This document shows positions 5,415-8,305 of a stretch of 8,305 nucleotides of DNA, one piece after another. Numbering within the stretch: the stretch's first letter is position 1; every line of letters begins with the position of its first letter. Location: NCBI GenBank assembly GCA_938003715.1, contig CALKYK010000426.1, positions 1-8,305 on the forward strand. Direction: 5' to 3'. This stretch comes from an uncultured Gammaproteobacteria bacterium. GTDB taxonomy: Bacteria > Pseudomonadota > Gammaproteobacteria > Steroidobacterales > Woeseiaceae. A model generated the notes under the pieces. It did no database searches, was not told the DNA's origin, and saw only the letters and a list, made by a program, of their open reading frames with translations. The translations under genes and the position numbers were made by a program.

Positions 5415-5893
5415 AGGACTGGCTCGACAGCCTGCAGCCGCGGGAAAGGGTCATGGTCGCGACTGCCGCGGTCTTCGTGCTGTTCGCGGTGTTCTGGTTT
5501 GCCGTCTGGAAGCCGCTCGACGACGCACACAAGTCGGTCGCAACCGACGTCGCTAACTGGCAGGATGCGCTGGCCGCACTGCGTCCGCTCAAAGGCCAGC
5601 TGCCGGCGCCGGGCGCCGGACAGCCGGTGGCTGCGCCGAACCAGTCGCTGGTCGTCATCGTCGACACCGCCTTGCGCCAACGTGGTCTCTGCACCGCATT
5701 GCAGCGGAGCCAGCCGACCCCGGACGGTGACGGCATGCGCGTCGAATTCGAGGCCGCCGCGTTCGACGACCTGGTGCTCTGGCTCGGTGACCTGCACCGC
5801 CTGCACGGCATGTCGGTGCAGTCCGGCAGCTTTTCTGTTGCGTCCGGCGACAGTCCCGGGCGTGTCAATTCCAGCATATCGCTGGAACGCTGA
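5411..5893 (+). CDS. gspM: T2SS inner-membrane platform protein GspM
   Basis: GspM is a bitopic inner-membrane protein that binds and stabilises GspL in the assembly platform. The 160-residue product has a short cytoplasmic N-terminus (MKDWLDSLQPRERVM, with the RER seen in many GspM proteins), one transmembrane helix at about 14-32 ending FWFAVWKPL, and a periplasmic domain. After a short helix (residues 40-60) comes a Pro/Ala/Gly-rich linker (64-76), then a small ferredoxin-like fold in which VEFEAAAFDDLVLWLGDLHR (111-130) matches the conserved F-x-x-L-x-x-WL-x-x-L helix. Sequence conservation in this family is low, so topology, length and position between gspL and gspN carry much of the call. 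The ATG overlaps the gspL stop (ATGA). Confidence 0.92.
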   Translation: MKDWLDSLQPRERVMVATAAVFVLFAVFWFAVWKPLDDAHKSVATDVANWQDALAALRPLKGQLPAPGAGQPVAAPNQSLVVIVDTALRQRGLCTALQRSQPTPDGDGMRVEFEAAAFDDLVLWLGDLHRLHGMSVQSGSFSVASGDSPGRVNSSISLER

Positions 5894-5901
5894 TCGCCGC
5901 A

Positions 5902-6630
5902 ATGAAGCGTTACGTCGTTGCCGGCGCGCTGATGTTCCTGGTCGTACTCGTCGTGTCATTCCCGGCACGCGTTGCCTACAGATGGATACCGCTGCCGGAC
6001 GTCACGCTCACCGGCATCAGCGGATCGATCTGGAACGGCCGCGCCGACGAGGCACTGGCCGGCGGCGCCTACCTGCGCAACCTGAGCTGGTCGTTCCGGC
6101 CCGCGAAGCTCTTGTCCGGGCAACTCGCTTTCCACACCAGCAGCAACCCGGCCAGCGGTGCACTGGCAACCGACGTCGCCATTGCACCCGGCGGCGAACT
6201 GACGCTGTCTGGCATGACCGGTAATTTGCCGCTCGAGCTTGTTCACCCGTCCTTCCAGGCAGACGGCCTGAAAGGCGACATTCGCCTCGACTTCGATGAC
6301 GTGCGCGTCAGGAGCGGCTGGATCACGTCGATCGACGGCGCAGTAAGTGTCACCAACCTGTACGTGCCGGCGCTTTCGGCGGCGCCGCTCGGTGACTACC
6401 TTGCGACGTTCGGCATGGAAGGTCCGGCAATCAACGCAACCGTCGACGATACCGCAGGCGTCATCGACGTCGACGGTGTCATCACGATCCGACCTGACCG
6501 CAGCTACTCGTTCAGCGGCGACGTCGCCGCGCGACCCGACGCGCCGCCGTCGATCGAACAGCAGCTACGCTATCTCGGCTCGCCGGATGTGCGCGGCATG
6601 CGTCCGTTTCGCATCGAGGGTGTGCTCTAG
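5902..6630 (+). CDS. gspN: T2SS accessory protein GspN
   Basis: GspN is an inner-membrane-anchored T2SS component found in only some systems; its exact role is poorly known. The 242-residue protein has a single N-terminal membrane segment at about 4-20 (YVVAGALMFLVVLVVSF) followed by PARVAYRWIPLPDVTLTGISG. Residues 38-50 (GISGSIWNGRADE) match the conserved GxxGTxWxGxA motif. The rest is a beta-rich periplasmic domain with repeated strand patterns ending PFRIEGVL. It starts 8 nt after the gspM stop with no strong ribosome binding site, so translation may depend on gspM. It is the only complete gene in the window that ends in TAG, and that stop codon lies at the left edge of a large inverted repeat. 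Confidence 0.92.
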   Translation: MKRYVVAGALMFLVVLVVSFPARVAYRWIPLPDVTLTGISGSIWNGRADEALAGGAYLRNLSWSFRPAKLLSGQLAFHTSSNPASGALATDVAIAPGGELTLSGMTGNLPLELVHPSFQADGLKGDIRLDFDDVRVRSGWITSIDGAVSVTNLYVPALSAAPLGDYLATFGMEGPAINATVDDTAGVIDVDGVITIRPDRSYSFSGDVAARPDAPPSIEQQLRYLGSPDVRGMRPFRIEGVL

Positions 6631-6684
6631 GGAGACTCTGATCAATTCTCGTCGTGGGCGACGAGAATTGATCAGAACCTCCCT
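6629..6684. terminator. Large inverted repeat between convergent genes (likely bidirectional terminator or small mobile palindrome)
   Basis: The arms CTGATCAATTCTCGTCG (6638-6654) and CGACGAGAATTGATCAG (6659-6675) form a perfect 17-bp stem around the 4-nt loop TGGG. Beyond a 3-by-3 mismatch (ACT/AAC), AGGGAG (6629-6634) pairs with CTCCCT (6679-6684). The structure fills nearly all of the space between the gspN stop and the stop of the leftward helicase-nuclease gene at 6690, so it can act on both transcripts. No T-tract follows either arm. Its core is more AT-rich than the flanking genes, which also allows a small mobile palindrome or an insertion-sequence end remnant. Confidence 0.7.
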
Positions 6685-6689
6685 GGCCT

Positions 6690-8305
6690 TCAGCATTCGA
6701 CCTCGAGAAACTCGTTCAGCAGCGGAAAGTACAGCGCAGTCCGCACCGGCGCGCCGCTCAATGCCGAATAAAGCGTCGCGTACTTTTCGAGCTGCGGGCC
6801 ATAGCGATCCGCCTCCTGACCGAGAAACCCCTCGATGTCCCCGCCTTCGTGCGTGCTCGTCTTGTAGTCGACGATCCAGTGCCGGCCGTCATCGTCGATG
6901 CGCACGCGATCGATGACGACGGACTCCACGCTGCCGCGATAGAGTCCGGTGACCGGCAACTCGGCATGCCCTTCGCCTTCCAGCAGCCACCGACCGCGCT
7001 CGTCCTCCAGCATCGACAGCAATGCGCGGGCGGCGCGGTCGACCACCGCGCACACCTGGTCGTCGCCGACGCCGAGCTCCCGCGCCCAGCGGTCGCTCGG
7101 CGCGCGCAGGTTTTCGACCGAAATCGACCGCGGATCCAGACGGCCGTCGCTGATGCGTTTCAGCCAGCGATGCACGATGGTACCGGCGTGTCTCGCCGCG
7201 GTGCCGACCCAGTAGAATTCGACCTCCCGGTCGGACTGCGACGCCTCCGCGCGCGACGGTGACGGCATCGGCGGTGGCGCCGGCGATTGCCACGGCGCGA
7301 CGAAGCGATGCAGGGGCGGCGCGAGCAGCGAATCGTCGCCGGCGTCGTCGCTGCGTGATTCGAGATTATCGATTCGTTCGAAAGCGTTCGCGTAGACCGG
7401 TTCGACAGCAACCCAGAGCCTGCGCAGTAACGACCCCGCATTCGGTGGCCCGCAGGATTCACCGTCATTGCTGACACCGACCGATCCGACCAGGTGCAGC
7501 GAATGACGTGCTCGGGTGCACGCAACGTACAGCAGGCGATCGAGTTCCAGCTTCGACTTGTCCTTTTCGATGCACTCGATGAACTGGTGCAGCGGATCGT
7601 TGTCGAGCGCCGTCCTCGATCCGACCGGGCTGACGACCATGTCGCCACGCCCGGATTCGTCCGGCAGGTGCAACCAGCGCAGCACTGCCTTTCGTTCGCC
7701 GCGCGTCGAGCGCCCGAGTCCGTGCAGGACGACGTGATCGAACTCGAGTCCCTTCGCCTTGTGCATCGTCATGACCTGCACACGGGCGTTGCTGCGGGCG
7801 CCGGAGACGCGCTCGGCATCCAGCCGCTGCTCGAGCAGCGTGATGTCGGCAAGTGTCCCTGCACTGCCGGTGCTGTCTAGAATGTCGAGGTAGCGATAGA
7901 CGTTGTCCAGCGCTTCCGCTGTATCGATCAGCGCCGGTCCGCCGAGCGCAAACCAGGCTGCCTCGACACGTTCTCGCAAAGGGCGAACACCGCGCGTGCC
8001 GCGAAACTCCGCCAGTAACTGCAACGTCGCACGCACCCGCTCGGCCGCATCGTCGTCGAGCCGGTCGAGCGCGCCCTGTCGCGTGCAGATCTCCACAACG
8101 GTGCCCGACGTGTCATCGCCGACCAGCCGTTTCAGGTCGCGCCAGCGCAATCCGGTCCACGGCCCGCGCAACAGCGCCAGCCAGGCCAGGCGGTCCCCGT
8201 CGTGGCACAAAGCCCGGGTCAGTGCCAGCAGGTCGACGATTTCCGGAAGGTCGGTAACCCGGTCGATTTCTACGGCCTGGTAGTCGATGTCCGCTTCGCG
8301 CATCA
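6690..8305 (-). CDS. AddA/RecB-type UvrD-family helicase with RecB-like nuclease domain, C-terminal part (runs off right edge)
   Basis: The visible 537 residues from the Met at 8303 belong to a superfamily 1 DNA helicase fused to a nuclease, of the kind that processes double-strand breaks for recombination. Residues 179-189 (TMHKAKGLEFD) are helicase motif V, and 254-266 (LDRLLYVACTRAR) motif VI with its ATP-sensing Arg. A Pro-rich linker (339-352) leads into a RecB-like PD-(D/E)XK nuclease: His378 in GTIVHRW, Glu448, Asp465, the DYK triad at 479-481, and QLEKY at 504-508, all present, so the nuclease looks active. The Walker A end lies beyond the window, and the Met at 8303 is internal rather than the start. 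AddA is the closest match; RecB or a related gammaproteobacterial exonuclease V beta-like protein cannot be excluded, so no symbol is given. The gene converges on gspN. Confidence 0.9.
   Translation of the reverse strand, partial: MREADIDYQAVEIDRVTDLPEIVDLLALTRALCHDGDRLAWLALLRGPWTGLRWRDLKRLVGDDTSGTVVEICTRQGALDRLDDDAAERVRATLQLLAEFRGTRGVRPLRERVEAAWFALGGPALIDTAEALDNVYRYLDILDSTGSAGTLADITLLEQRLDAERVSGARSNARVQVMTMHKAKGLEFDHVVLHGLGRSTRGERKAVLRWLHLPDESGRGDMVVSPVGSRTALDNDPLHQFIECIEKDKSKLELDRLLYVACTRARHSLHLVGSVGVSNDGESCGPPNAGSLLRRLWVAVEPVYANAFERIDNLESRSDDAGDDSLLAPPLHRFVAPWQSPAPPPMPSPSRAEASQSDREVEFYWVGTAARHAGTIVHRWLKRISDGRLDPRSISVENLRAPSDRWARELGVGDDQVCAVVDRAARALLSMLEDERGRWLLEGEGHAELPVTGLYRGSVESVVIDRVRIDDDGRHWIVDYKTSTHEGGDIEGFLGQEADRYGPQLEKYATLYSALSGAPVRTALYFPLLNEFLEVEC

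Overview
The window comes from a GC-rich proteobacterium, most likely a gammaproteobacterium. The evidence is the type II secretion (T2SS) pseudopilin operon with gspL, gspM and gspN, a rhombosortase-type rhomboid protease, a fabD of the E. coli type, and strong G/C bias at third codon positions. No taxonomic marker gene is present, so the exact lineage is open.

Layout. (1) Positions 1-348, minus strand: N-terminal part of fabD (malonyl-CoA:ACP transacylase), running off the left edge. (2) 389-994, minus strand: a rhombosortase upstream of fabD. A compact GC hairpin lies in the 40-nt gap between them. (3) 995-1077: a divergent control region with an extended -10 promoter for the rightward operon. 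(4) 1078-6630, plus strand: gspG-H-I-J-K-L-M-N. Junctions are 4-nt ATGA overlaps or very short gaps, except G-H, where a perfect hairpin sits after the major pseudopilin gene. (5) 6629-6684: a large perfect inverted repeat filling the space between convergent genes. (6) 6690-8305, minus strand: C-terminal part of an AddA/RecB-type helicase-nuclease, running off the right edge.

How the genes work together. GspG is the major pseudopilin. GspH, I, J and K are the minor pseudopilins that prime and cap the pseudopilus. GspL and GspM form the inner-membrane platform, and GspN is an accessory protein. GspC (coupling), GspD (secretin), GspE (ATPase) and GspF (platform) are not in the window. Rhombosortase is known to cleave the C-terminal GlyGly-CTERM tail of proteins exported by T2SS, so its position back to back with a T2SS operon fits a shared pathway.

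The most notable observation is an in-frame amber codon (TAG, 3782-3784) inside an otherwise intact, full-length gspK frame. Other points are the palindrome overlapping the gspN stop codon, Ala in place of Gly at the prepilin peptidase site of both GspH and GspJ, and an Asp/Glu-rich stretch in GspH. I see no tRNA, rRNA, CRISPR array or complete insertion sequence, and no gene-free stretch longer than 300 bases.
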